In this document: positions 1 to 7,145 of the stretch, piece by piece
How positions within the stretch are numbered: the stretch's first letter is position 1
Layout: each line of letters begins with the position of its first letter
IMG/VR virus record: IMGVR_UViG_3300046524_000298
Location: 1 to 42,927 of that record
Strand: one strand, 5' to 3'
DNA length: 42,927 nt
From: a virus
Notes under the pieces: generated by a model
Seen by the model: the letters and a program-made list of their open reading frames with translations, nothing else
Told to the model about the DNA's origin: nothing
The model's database searches: none
Translations under genes and position numbers: made by a program

Positions 1-29
1 ACTGTAGACACTGGCCCGAGGTATTCGTC

Positions 30-239
30 ATGGCGATCAACGTTGATCAGGTGAACGCAATGGAGGCGTGGTTTGCGCTGCGTAACGATCCAGCCTTCAT
101 ATCGGCCACGCCTGAGGAGCGCTACGAAACGCGACTGGCCCTGGCTGATGATCTGAAGGAGCAAGGTCTGATCAACGAAGGTGAATGGCGCGAGCTGGGC
201 GAAGAGGCGGTTGCTGCATATGCCGACGAGTTAAGCTAA
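30..239 (+). CDS. small conserved phage-type protein, unknown function
   Basis: A 69-residue acidic soluble protein with no signal peptide or membrane segment. The ATG is preceded by CGAGG with 8-nt spacing. The middle (about residues 18-45) reads as two short amphipathic helices and the C-terminus is acidic. Its stop overlaps the stop of the leftward gene 231-584 by 9 bp (convergent). It lies between the SRAP gene, if the window closes into a circle, and attP, where phages often carry small non-essential genes. I do not recognise the family and assign no function. Confidence 0.6.
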   Translation: MAINVDQVNAMEAWFALRNDPAFISATPEERYETRLALADDLKEQGLINEGEWRELGEEAVAAYADELS

Positions 240-584
240 TGGCTGCTTGTAAACGCTAAGCTCGAGCAGCAGTCGCTGGTTCTCCCTGAGCAGATGGTCG
301 CGCTGACCGGTGACGATCTTCACGCTTTGCACTGAAGCAAACGAGTACTGCTTCTCCAGCTTACTTATTTTTTCAAGCGCGTCGGCGAGCTTTGCTTCTG
401 TTTCGGCCTTTCCCGTCATCAGCAGGTCATTCATCTGCACCAGGCCGGCGATATTCGCCCGCGCTCGACGCAGCATGCGCTCGGTCTCCACCAGCTCATC
501 TACAAGGATCGCGCACTGGTGCTGGTACATCTCAAGGGGAGTGGGGCAACCGAGCCAATCATCGGTGTCCATGTCTACGTGCAT
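231..584 (-). CDS. coiled-coil protein behind a LexA box
   Basis: A 117-residue protein. Residues 20-110 are rich in Leu/Glu/Lys/Arg with heptad-like spacing, so a long coiled coil is likely; there is no signal peptide or membrane segment. I do not recognise the family. A perfect LexA box begins 18 bp upstream of its ATG, so transcription is predicted to be repressed by host LexA and induced by DNA damage. It could be an SOS-made antirepressor or an accessory DNA-damage protein, but nothing in the sequence proves either. Confidence 0.65.
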   Translation of the reverse strand: MHVDMDTDDWLGCPTPLEMYQHQCAILVDELVETERMLRRARANIAGLVQMNDLLMTGKAETEAKLADALEKISKLEKQYSFASVQSVKIVTGQRDHLLRENQRLLLELSVYKQPLA

Positions 585-601
585 AACGCGAATCTCAAAT
601 A

Positions 602-617
602 CTGTATGTGCGCACAG
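602..617 (-). promoter_or_regulatory. LexA (SOS) box upstream of gene 231-584
   Basis: CTGTATGTGCGCACAG matches the LexA consensus CTGT-N8-ACAG, and the palindrome extends to TACTGT...ACAGTA (600-619). It lies between two leftward genes, 18 bp upstream of the start of the 231-584 gene and beyond the stop of the 673-882 gene. It therefore most likely controls the former. LexA control is inferred from the match. Confidence 0.75.
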
Positions 618-672
618 TAATCGAGGTTTGGACGTGGCGCGATTTGAGCCGACGAGCTGTATGGGCTTGCGA

Positions 673-882
673 CTATTCCGATTCCATCAGCACGGCGAGA
701 GTCATTTTGATGAACTCTTCGTTGTGTCCGATTGTGAAGAGGGCGCCTCGCACGTTGTCTGCCACCTCGGCGGAGCCACGTTGCTCAACCCAATTTGACA
801 GCTCCAGGATGGACGCCTCGAGGGCAAGTTGGTTTTCGTAGAGTTTTGAAAGCAGGGAAGGGATTAGGTCTGAGTTCGGCAT
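673..882 (-). CDS. small helical phage protein, unknown function
   Basis: A 69-residue protein. The start at 882 was chosen because GGAGG sits 7 nt upstream; an in-frame extension to 1050 lacks a ribosome site and would run into the attP arm region. The sequence is helical and mildly acidic. It is the last gene before attP on this side and reads away from it. I do not recognise the family; small proteins like this are common at prophage ends in Pseudomonas. Confidence 0.65.
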   Translation of the reverse strand: MPNSDLIPSLLSKLYENQLALEASILELSNWVEQRGSAEVADNVRGALFTIGHNEEFIKMTLAVLMESE

Positions 883-1080
883 CGTTGTTCCTCCGTGGAG
901 CGAACAGCGTAGCAGGCAAATTATGGAGTTGGGAGATCGTTCAGCAGGACGCCGGAGGAGGGGTAAATCATTTCCGCAACCCAGTGCACGCCCCTTGATA
1001 TATGCGGGCTGTAGGCTGGTTAAAAACTCTAAGTTGCGGAAACGATGCATGGCTAAGTTATTGATTTATATAATTAACTC

Positions 1081-1145
1081 GACAGTCTTGAAAACCGGCG
1101 GACGTTAATAGCGTCTCCAGGGTTCGAATCCCTGGTTTCCCGCCA
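1081..1145 (+). pseudogene. partial tRNA-Ser(UGA), 3' part only; attachment core
   Basis: It contains an anticodon loop CTTGAAA (anticodon TGA), a variable arm with GACG/CGTC pairing, a T-arm CAGGG-TTCGAAT-CCCTG, the 3' acceptor strand GTTTCCC, discriminator G and encoded CCA (1143-1145). The matching 5' acceptor strand GGGAAAC and the D-arm are absent upstream, so this is not a complete tRNA gene. The anticodon stem pairs imperfectly, suggesting that strict identity with the host gene begins near the anticodon loop. Integration would restore the host tRNA 3' end. Confidence 0.85.
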
Positions 1146-1151
1146 AGATTT

Positions 1152-1185
1152 ACACAAAAGCCCCGCGAAAGCGGGGCTTTTGTGT
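1152..1185. terminator. bidirectional intrinsic terminator between att core and int
   Basis: A 15-bp perfect stem (ACACAAAAGCCCCGC and its complement) with a GAAA loop; the lower stem provides T-rich tracts on both strands. It could end the leftward int transcript and also rightward transcription of the tRNA restored after integration. Confidence 0.8.
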
Positions 1186-1272
1186 TTCTGGGGTTTGGTT
1201 CGGCAGAAAACCTAAAGCCTCATCGTTTCCGCATCATTTCAGGCAGTTTCCGCAACTTGTGGCGTATCTCGG

Positions 1273-2337
1273 TCAGCGGGTCGGCTTCACGATCTCCCCG
1301 ACACGTCGGTAAACCGTCTCGGTTATCCGCTTGTCCGTATGCCCCAGGAGGCGGCTGGCGTCGCCTAAGTCAAGGATCTCACTGGCAGCTTTTGGCCGTA
1401 TGTCACGGAACTGAAACTGTCGAATACTCGTCGCAAGAACGCCGTCGCCTGCCTCTCTGGCGATGGCTATTGCTTTGTCGCGAGCGTCGTCAAAGCGTAG
1501 GCGGAGCATGTGTTTGGTCACCTGCCTGCCGTCTTCGGTGATTATTAGGTAGGGGTTTCGTACACCACGCGAGCGCCTTTGCTCTATCAGTCTTGCAACC
1601 AGGGCGCCCAAATCATTGAGTGCGCCAGCAGCGGTCAGGCGAATTCGCAACTTCTTAGATGTCTTGCCCTGGGACACCTGCAGGAATTCGTGAACGGCGT
1701 CAGCCTCCCGCATCGACAGCGTGTCCGCCGGGCGCTGGGCGGTCAGGTAGGCCAGGTCCATCGCGTCACGGAGCTCTGAAGCCGCGACTGCGTACACGGC
1801 CCCCCAGATTTCCTCTGTGGCGTAGAAGTCTCGAGGCACCTCTTTGTTCTTGCGTACGCCGGCGGCAGGGTTGTTCACGGTTAGCCCCCACTCCCGCGCT
1901 ATGTTGTAGATGTGGGACAGCAGGGATATCTCCCTATTGGCCCGAACCTTGGCAGTCCGTCTGTCCCGGTACTGCGCGATGATCTGTGGCGAAACCGCAT
2001 CAATGGGAGCGTCGTTGAAAGCCTTGCGAAGCTGTTTAAGGCTCAGCAGGTTGTCGCTCTGCGTCTTGGGCTTCTTGCCTGGGATGATCTCTCGCTCGTA
2101 ACGATCAAACACCTGGGTCAGCAGGGCGTTCTTCTTCGGTACCGGCTTGCAATCAAGCTTTGCCCATTCAGCCTTGGCGATATCCAAATCACCCCCGAGC
2201 GGGATTTCCACCCGCTTCCCGTCTTCATTCCTCCCGTCGTAGTAGTAGCCCACCCATTCTTTACCGCCTTTCAGCGTGCGTACGCGCCGAATCATTCGCG
2301 GCGGCAGGTCCCTGTTTGCCGCCTTTTTCGCTCGCAT
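1273..2337 (-). CDS. int: tyrosine integrase
   Basis: A 354-residue site-specific tyrosine recombinase, predicted to recombine attP with the tRNA-Ser gene. Residues 1-65 look like an arm-binding domain, about 70-165 a core-binding SAM-like domain, and 175-354 the catalytic domain. Visible catalytic residues are Arg202 (AQRPAD), Lys228/229 in the beta-hairpin, Arg314 in the box RDIRPKAA, His333 (LLGHT) and nucleophile Tyr343. The usual His of the HxxR box is Arg311, a substitution I recall from other phage integrases with this FRD-(I/L)-R box. It is adjacent to attP and 4 bp downstream of the DUF4224 gene, with which it is probably co-transcribed. Confidence 0.96.
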   Translation of the reverse strand: MRAKKAANRDLPPRMIRRVRTLKGGKEWVGYYYDGRNEDGKRVEIPLGGDLDIAKAEWAKLDCKPVPKKNALLTQVFDRYEREIIPGKKPKTQSDNLLSLKQLRKAFNDAPIDAVSPQIIAQYRDRRTAKVRANREISLLSHIYNIAREWGLTVNNPAAGVRKNKEVPRDFYATEEIWGAVYAVAASELRDAMDLAYLTAQRPADTLSMREADAVHEFLQVSQGKTSKKLRIRLTAAGALNDLGALVARLIEQRRSRGVRNPYLIITEDGRQVTKHMLRLRFDDARDKAIAIAREAGDGVLATSIRQFQFRDIRPKAASEILDLGDASRLLGHTDKRITETVYRRVGEIVKPTR

Positions 2338-2341
2338 CGTT

Positions 2342-2578
2342 TTATCCTACCCGTGACAAGTCCAACGACCAGGCTTCGGCCGCAACGTTTTCTGCTGACG
2401 GTTTCACGCCTGCCAGCTTCATCCGGGCGTATACCCGGCCCACAACTGGCCTGCGCGCCCGGGTGAGCACGTACTTCCATCCATTCAGGTTGAGCCACGC
2501 GATCTGGCGCGACGGGATCATATAGCCAGTGATTGCCGCAATCTCTTCTTCGGCGAGGGTTTCGCTTTGCATTTCCAT
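2342..2578 (-). CDS. DUF4224 protein, excisionase candidate
   Basis: A 78-residue protein. The start at 2578 is set by GAGG 8 nt upstream. Residues 5-35 carry the DUF4224 pattern: LAEEEIAAITGY, then a Pro-Ser-(R/K)-Gln-Ile-x-Trp-Leu segment and NGW. Members often lie directly upstream of phage integrase genes, as here (4 bp gap), and are suspected recombination directionality factors. The Xis role is inferred from position and size; no classic winged-helix motif is evident by eye. Confidence 0.75.
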   Translation of the reverse strand: MEMQSETLAEEEIAAITGYMIPSRQIAWLNLNGWKYVLTRARRPVVGRVYARMKLAGVKPSAENVAAEAWSLDLSRVG

Positions 2579-2589
2579 GGTGTGCACCT

Positions 2590-2820
2590 CTATGCCTCTG
2601 GTTTGTCGAATGCGCCCGCGGGCCGCGCTGTCTTGATGATTTGAATTGCCAGGCCGAAGCTGATCAGCAGCCAGGCGCATGTGCCGGCGAAGGCGTAGAG
2701 CAGTGCCTCGGTGGTGCCTGTACCAACAAGGTCAGGGCCGAACCAGAAGAGCCAGCCGAGTGTTCCGACCAGGTACAGAAAAGCGCCCAGCAGTATCAAG
2801 GTGAGTTTCATAGCGAACAT
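2590..2820 (-). CDS. small two-TM membrane protein
   Basis: A 76-residue protein. The start at 2820 has AGGA 8 nt upstream. Two hydrophobic segments (about residues 5-30 and 38-63) with a short Gly/Pro/Asp loop predict an inner-membrane hairpin. The tail is short and polar. It sits 11 bp upstream of DUF4224 on the same strand. I do not recognise the family; a role in exclusion or membrane stress is possible but unsupported. Confidence 0.6.
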   Translation of the reverse strand: MFAMKLTLILLGAFLYLVGTLGWLFWFGPDLVGTGTTEALLYAFAGTCAWLLISFGLAIQIIKTARPAGAFDKPEA

Positions 2821-2939
2821 GGGGTGTGTCCTAGCCGCGCTGGGCGGCGTATAGGGGGTTGGAGTGATAGCTTTCTGCCTATCTTTCAAACAGGTCCGAA
2901 GCGGTGTACAAAAGGGTTCAACTTAGTTCGTGATGAGGC

Positions 2940-3188
2940 ATGGACGTGTCACACAACTTCGATGCTCCGATAGCGCACGCTTACCGGGGCCACGTGATGT
3001 TTCTCAAGTTCGACTGGCGTCGCCCGAACGACCAGAGCCCCGTTGCCGCGAAGATCATTGAACCTGCACCCATCAATGGCTTGGGTGAGGTTGCAGCAGA
3101 GTTGGAAGGCCCCTGGCCTGACTATCCGGCGGCACTTGATGATGCGATGGCGGCAGCTGAACGATGGATCGACAGTCAACTGCCCTGA
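2940..3188 (+). CDS. conserved small phage protein, unknown function
   Basis: An 82-residue soluble protein read opposite to its early-region neighbours. ATG 2940 is too close to TGAGG (2934-2938); GTG at 2946 has 7-nt spacing and may be the true start. The C-terminal half (ELEGPWPDYPAALDDAMAAA...) looks compact and conserved, with an acidic/aromatic turn followed by an amphipathic helix. I do not recognise a named domain. It may be transcribed divergently from the 2590-2820 gene. Confidence 0.55.
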   Translation: MDVSHNFDAPIAHAYRGHVMFLKFDWRRPNDQSPVAAKIIEPAPINGLGEVAAELEGPWPDYPAALDDAMAAAERWIDSQLP

Positions 3189-3430
3189 CTCCGCTCACCG
3201 GCAGGCATGTAGGGGAATGGGGTTAGGGATAGTTCTTGCTGATGTGGCGGGTGATAGCCATCAGTCTCTATGCGAATGACAGATGCAATTGCTCAAGCAA
3301 TGGAATGGCATGGGATTGCTTTGACGCAAACAGCAGCGTCAGTCATGCCGCAGTCGAGTCGGGGGACTTGCTGAAATTGATGATGAGTGGTGAAATGTCG
3401 GATCAATGTGTTGAAAGTAAGGGAACTACT

Positions 3431-3823
3431 ATGGCTATAACACCTCCGCCACCACCGCTATCAAGTTTTGACAATCAAGAAAACAGTGCTCCACAAGGCC
3501 GAAAGCTTTCTACAGTTCTTGGTATTAGTCCGAACCCTGTAGTAAATAATCAATGGTTCAATGGTCAAGAAATAAAACTTGATGGATGGCACTTTGTCTC
3601 ATGCCGATTCGATAACTGTCGGCTCTTGCTGACCTCTACCGAATTTTCTCTTGATCGTTGTTTCGTAGATGATAGGACAGTTATAAACTATTCGAATGAA
3701 TTAATAACTGTTGTCAAGTTATTCAATTTTCGAAGCGATTACATGCGTCGTAATTTTCCTAGCTTCGTCCCTGATTACAATATTGATGGTACCATTTCGG
3801 TGGGTATCAACAAATGGGAGTGA
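3431..3823 (+). CDS. AT-rich accessory protein, first of a two-gene cassette
   Basis: A 130-residue protein. The start at 3431 has AGGGA 7 nt upstream; an upstream in-frame ATG at 3395 is possible. It begins with a Pro run, followed by a region with alternating Phe/Cys/Leu (SCRFDNCRLLL, then FSLDRCFVDD at about residues 57-81) resembling one turn or two of a pentapeptide-like beta-helix. AT-rich codon use differs from the phage core genes, a sign of separate acquisition. Its stop overlaps the next gene's start region by 10 bp, so the two are probably coupled. Function unknown. Confidence 0.6.
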   Translation: MAITPPPPPLSSFDNQENSAPQGRKLSTVLGISPNPVVNNQWFNGQEIKLDGWHFVSCRFDNCRLLLTSTEFSLDRCFVDDRTVINYSNELITVVKLFNFRSDYMRRNFPSFVPDYNIDGTISVGINKWE

Positions 3824-4407
3824 GTGGTGAGGTAAAAGCAGATTTTTCGGTGGCTCCTAAAAAAAGCCAAATTTTTGTAATGCTATGTTCTATTGCTGCT
3901 ATAGGTTGCTTAGCTGCGGGGTTCGCATTTAGTTGGTTCGACAAACAGAGATGGGAGTTGCCTTTCTGGGCAGCAGGAGTTTGCGGGATAATGGCATTCG
4001 CTTCTTGGTGCATGTCTCATAAAAATGTCGACATGTCTGGAGGTAAAGCTACAGAAATAAAAATGAGTGCGACTGAGATGTCCGTCGTGATAGACCCTAG
4101 GACTGACTTATCTCAAAACTTGATGCAGCACTTTGCGACATTTTTCAATGCAGTAGCACATCGAGCGATGCTACCTCCGTCCAGCGGTATGGTTGACAGT
4201 TCAGGTAATGTGATTCCAGACTCAGAGCAGGATGCAGCGTTGGCTGTACAAGCTGCTAATGATTTGGCTGAGAAGCAAACTGCTGAGTTAGTGGCGTTAT
4301 TAGGGCCTTCTGGCTCAACTGCAATTCCAGGATCATCATTACACAACCCAAATTTTTCTGAAGATAAGGGGCTAGATGTGCCGGTTGTTGATATCCCGCG
4401 CAAATAA
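3814..4407 (+). CDS. membrane-anchored accessory protein, second of a two-gene cassette
   Basis: A 197-residue protein. Two hydrophobic segments (about residues 20-42 and 50-67) form an N-terminal membrane hairpin; the remaining 130 residues are soluble and mostly helical with an acidic C-terminus. It overlaps the preceding gene by 10 bp, so the two likely act together: a soluble partner plus a membrane partner. Base composition is AT-rich. Such pairs on the strand opposite to the early operon are typical morons; a superinfection-exclusion role is only a guess. Confidence 0.6.
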   Translation: MGVSGEVKADFSVAPKKSQIFVMLCSIAAIGCLAAGFAFSWFDKQRWELPFWAAGVCGIMAFASWCMSHKNVDMSGGKATEIKMSATEMSVVIDPRTDLSQNLMQHFATFFNAVAHRAMLPPSSGMVDSSGNVIPDSEQDAALAVQAANDLAEKQTAELVALLGPSGSTAIPGSSLHNPNFSEDKGLDVPVVDIPRK

Positions 4408-4681
4408 ATAATGTCACCTCGCGCCTTACCTGTCGGCATGTCGGCTTTCGTCGGTTGTGTGAATTGAGAGGCAGAACCAACACTCGCCATTTGTGATTTG
4501 CCTGGCAGTTGAGCCGGGCAGATCAAGCGATTGATGAGCGCGTGCGAGACTCACCGCCGCCAGGAGCAATGCCCTACATGAGCGACTGCACGCTCAGGCT
4601 CCGCTCCCATGCACGAAGGCGTTCGGCAGGGGAGAACTGCGATTCACTTCGCCCACGGCCCTCAACATTACATCCATTCGG
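4408..4681. other. intergenic stretch without a convincing gene
   Basis: It separates the rightward AT-rich cassette from the leftward DUF2786 operon. Open frames here lack a ribosome site. I see no strong terminator, promoter or repeat. Confidence 0.5.
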
Positions 4682-4945
4682 TCAGGCGGTAAGTGACCAC
4701 AGCGTGCCTCCATGGCTGAATCCGCGCCACCGGCCACCCCAGTTTGTTTTTTGCGTGAAGATCCGCCGGGCACTGTAGTCATCAATGAACCAGACCTTGC
4801 CACGGTGTTCCACTTCCATGCTGGCGTAGCGATCGGCGACCTGGTTGAAGAAGAATCTTCGCCCGTGGGCACCGATGATCCGGATCACCTGGTTGACCTG
4901 CTCGGTGCGTTGCTGCTTCAGGGTTAGTTTGTTTTCTGTAGGCAT
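4682..4945 (-). CDS. small basic phage early protein, unknown function
   Basis: An 87-residue protein. The start at 4945 has AAGGA with 6-nt spacing; a long in-frame extension upstream lies inside the DUF2786 gene and is not used. It has an N-terminal polar helix, then a beta-rich basic region with many aromatic residues (HGRRFFFNQ, VWFIDDY, NWGGRWRGF), compatible with nucleic-acid binding. It follows DUF2786 in the leftward early operon. The family is not recognised by name. Confidence 0.65.
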   Translation of the reverse strand: MPTENKLTLKQQRTEQVNQVIRIIGAHGRRFFFNQVADRYASMEVEHRGKVWFIDDYSARRIFTQKTNWGGRWRGFSHGGTLWSLTA

Positions 4946-4991
4946 GGGGAGTCCTTGCCGGGCCATGCCCGGGCGGTTAAGGGTGGGGAGG

Positions 4992-5771
4992 TCAGGCGCT
5001 TGCGGATAGGGCGAGGATTTCGTCGCCGCCGCGCGCGAGGCCGGCGTGCAACTCCACCTTTTGACCGGCGAGCATCCCGGCGATCTGGGCGTGCATATCC
5101 AGCTCGACGCTTTTTCTGTTCCGGGACTCTCTGATGTCTTGGGCGGCAAGGTATTCACTGATCAGCGCCTTGTCCTGCGCCTGAACCGCTATGAGGTCTT
5201 TGCCGTTGCCAAGCTGGCCGAGTGGATTATCATCGGCTTGAGGCACAAGCGCCTTCAGCTTCGACTGAACTTCCCACACCCACGCCAAAGCGAAATGATC
5301 ACCTGCGGTCTCTGCCGAATACTGACTGCGATGGATGCCAGATCTGACTCCTGAACAGTAGGTCTTGCGGGCTTGCGTGAGCTTGGTGTGCAGAGCCTCA
5401 TACGCGTACAGGGCGATGTTTTGGGCGGGGGAAACGCCAACGAATGTCGCGCACTCAACGACTTGGGCCTTCGCGGAACACCACGTTCTGCGCCGCAGGG
5501 TGGTGCAGCTGATTGCGTCTGCTACAGCAATGCTCAGTTGCTGATCCCATGCTGGTCGACGCTTGGTGCGGAACAGGGCCGGCTCAACCTCACCGACGTC
5601 GCTCAACTTCACATCCATTTCTGTCAGGCGATACTCGCGCATCAATGCCTGAGCCTGCCGAAGCGCCGTTGCAGCTTCGTTTTCGTTAGCGCTCTGCGCC
5701 AGGGCCAGGCAGTGCTTGATCTTGCGGATCGCCCGCTCTAGTTTCTTTTCGTCGATCTGTTGTGCGGACAT
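4992..5771 (-). CDS. DUF2786 domain protein
   Basis: A 259-residue protein. Residues 9-50 match DUF2786 (a helical segment with KIKHCLALA, NENEAATALRQAQALM, YRLTEMDV), followed by a longer domain usual in phage members (about 65-200, with a His/Tyr-rich core) and a helical C-terminal region. GAGGA lies 6 nt upstream of the start. DUF2786 proteins are frequent in phage and plasmid early operons; their activity is unknown to me. It leads the pair with the 4682-4945 gene on the leftward early transcript. Confidence 0.85.
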   Translation of the reverse strand: MSAQQIDEKKLERAIRKIKHCLALAQSANENEAATALRQAQALMREYRLTEMDVKLSDVGEVEPALFRTKRRPAWDQQLSIAVADAISCTTLRRRTWCSAKAQVVECATFVGVSPAQNIALYAYEALHTKLTQARKTYCSGVRSGIHRSQYSAETAGDHFALAWVWEVQSKLKALVPQADDNPLGQLGNGKDLIAVQAQDKALISEYLAAQDIRESRNRKSVELDMHAQIAGMLAGQKVELHAGLARGGDEILALSASA

Positions 5772-5847
5772 AGGGGATCCTCGCCGGCTGGCGTGATTCG
5801 GTTAAGTGAGGTATTTGTAAGATTCAATGTTTTCGAGGGAGGCGAGC

Positions 5848-6570
5848 ATGGGCCAGATCACCAGAGTCTTTAAACTGACCGTTGAAACGGATAACGCTCA
5901 AAAATTTCCTTGCAAAAAATGCTGTGTGGAAACCAAGCATAGAATCGTGGCATGCCTTGAAGAGAATGGCTCTGAGGACTGCGGTGGTGGAAACTCTGTC
6001 GACTGGAACGAGGAAAATCAGATAATTCAATGTCTAGGATGCGAGGAAGTGTCGTTTAGAGTTTGCTCTACGAACTCTGAGGACTACGAGCATGACTATG
6101 AAACCAATGATGCATATTACAATCGCACGATTACCTATTACCCCGGTCGAGTTCCAGGCTCAAAAGTTATCGATCATTGGTTGCTGCCTTGGGGTATTGG
6201 ACAAATATATAAAGAGGCTCGAACAGCCGTCGAAAGCGAGCTTTTTATAATCGGTGGAATCGCGATTAGGGCTTTACTTGAATCAATATGTTCCGACGTT
6301 AAGGCCAAGGGTCGTAATCTCGAGTTGAAAATTAATGATCTTCATGAGCGATCCCTGGTCACCAAAGAGGGTGTTGAAACGCTGCACAAGATCAGGCTTC
6401 TAGGCAATCGTGCAGCTCATAAAGCGTTGGCACATTCGAAGGACCAACTCCTGCTAGCTCTTGAAGTCATTGAGCACATCCTGATTGGGACATACATCAT
6501 TCCAGAAAGAGCGAAAGCTATATTTAAGAATATTGACGTGGTGAAAAAATTGCCCGCTCCCGAGCAATAG
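5848..6570 (+). CDS. DUF4145 protein with N-terminal zinc-ribbon-like cysteines
   Basis: A 240-residue protein. The start at 5848 has GGGAGG with 5-nt spacing. Residues 20-70 carry paired cysteines (PCKKCC and CLGCEE) like a zinc ribbon. Residues 125-215 match the DUF4145 pattern: FIIGGIAIRALLESIC, then KINDLHERSLV, LHKIRLLGNRAAH. DUF4145 occurs in some restriction enzymes and in uncharacterised defence-island proteins. The gene is AT-richer than the phage core and runs against the leftward operon, so it is probably a moron, perhaps for anti-phage defence (inference). Confidence 0.8.
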   Translation: MGQITRVFKLTVETDNAQKFPCKKCCVETKHRIVACLEENGSEDCGGGNSVDWNEENQIIQCLGCEEVSFRVCSTNSEDYEHDYETNDAYYNRTITYYPGRVPGSKVIDHWLLPWGIGQIYKEARTAVESELFIIGGIAIRALLESICSDVKAKGRNLELKINDLHERSLVTKEGVETLHKIRLLGNRAAHKALAHSKDQLLLALEVIEHILIGTYIIPERAKAIFKNIDVVKKLPAPEQ

Positions 6571-6671
6571 ATGTCGAGATCGACCAGACACAATTCTTAG
6601 CTACCGGTGGTGGCAATTTGGTTTGGGTTGGGGTATTGATGCCATAACTTATCGGAAAGGATGCACATCAA

Positions 6672-7145
6672 ATGGCTCAGGAAATGGCTATGGTGACTGT
6701 CGGCGTGATATCTGCCATTTCTGTGTTGGCCGGTTCCTCGTTAACTTGGCTGCTTAACAACATCACGACAACGGAGGTTGCGAAACGAGCAGAACAGGCA
6801 GCGATTCGCCTCTTGGTAGAGGGTCACTACCTTTCCGTAATGACGGCACTTGAGAGCTTTCTAAGGGCTAACGAATTCGAGCAAGATATCCACGGCGAAC
6901 TTTCAGCCATGAATGCCGCGATAGATCTGTTCGCCAATAAAGCCGTCAAAGACAACTTTGTTTCCATTACTAGCCTGATCAATGACTTTCAGGACGAGGC
7001 GGAATCCTTAATCCCTAGGCCTCAATCACTTTCTGACGCCGGGAAGCGCCTGAAAACAAAGTGGAAGAGGGTGCTGATGGAAAAAGAAAAGTTGGCAGAG
7101 GCAATGCGGGATCATATGCGAGAGCTCCAGAGCTTTACTCGGTAA
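6672..7145 (+). CDS. single-TM helical accessory protein
   Basis: A 157-residue protein. AAGGAT precedes the ATG by 9 nt. One hydrophobic segment (about residues 7-29) is followed by a long helical cytoplasmic part that may form coiled coils (35-90 and 120-155). It lies 101 bp after the DUF4145 gene on the same strand, so the two may form one cassette. Its end overlaps the leftward gene 7135-7518 by 11 bp. Family not recognised. Confidence 0.6.
   Translation: MAQEMAMVTVGVISAISVLAGSSLTWLLNNITTTEVAKRAEQAAIRLLVEGHYLSVMTALESFLRANEFEQDIHGELSAMNAAIDLFANKAVKDNFVSITSLINDFQDEAESLIPRPQSLSDAGKRLKTKWKRVLMEKEKLAEAMRDHMRELQSFTR

Larger units (their letters stand above)
971..1258. other. attP: attP region: tRNA core flanked by repeated arm-type sites
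   Basis: Four copies of a 10-13 bp motif flank the tRNA-derived core: TTTCCGCAAC at 971-980, its inverse GTTGCGGAAA at 1033-1042 (extended 1031-1047), CATCGTTTCCGCA at 1221-1233, and GTTTCCGCAACTT at 1246-1258. Two lie left and two right of the core, as expected for arm-type integrase (or Xis) sites in an undivided attP. The AT-rich stretch 1050-1080 could be an IHF-bend region. The integrase gene starts just beyond. The binding role is inferred; the repeats are directly visible. Confidence 0.7.

Noticed and set aside
310-798. Long rightward open frame across 310-798.
   Set aside because: It has no ribosome site, has shadow-like composition, and is antisense to the coiled-coil gene and through the LexA box.
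1038-1060. GGAAACG followed by GGCT looks like the 5' acceptor and D-arm start of the tRNA-Ser.
   Set aside because: The first acceptor base does not pair, the D-arm is absent, and the distance to CCA (about 106 nt) is too long. The bases belong to an inverted copy of the arm-type repeat.
1094-1101. ACCGGCGG in the tRNA fragment resembles the centre of the CI operators.
   Set aside because: It lacks the TTA/TAA outer arms and lies in the tRNA anticodon stem.
4594-4872. Leftward open frame that would fill part of the 4408-4681 gap.
   Set aside because: No ribosome site at any start; most of it lies antiphase to the 4682-4945 gene.
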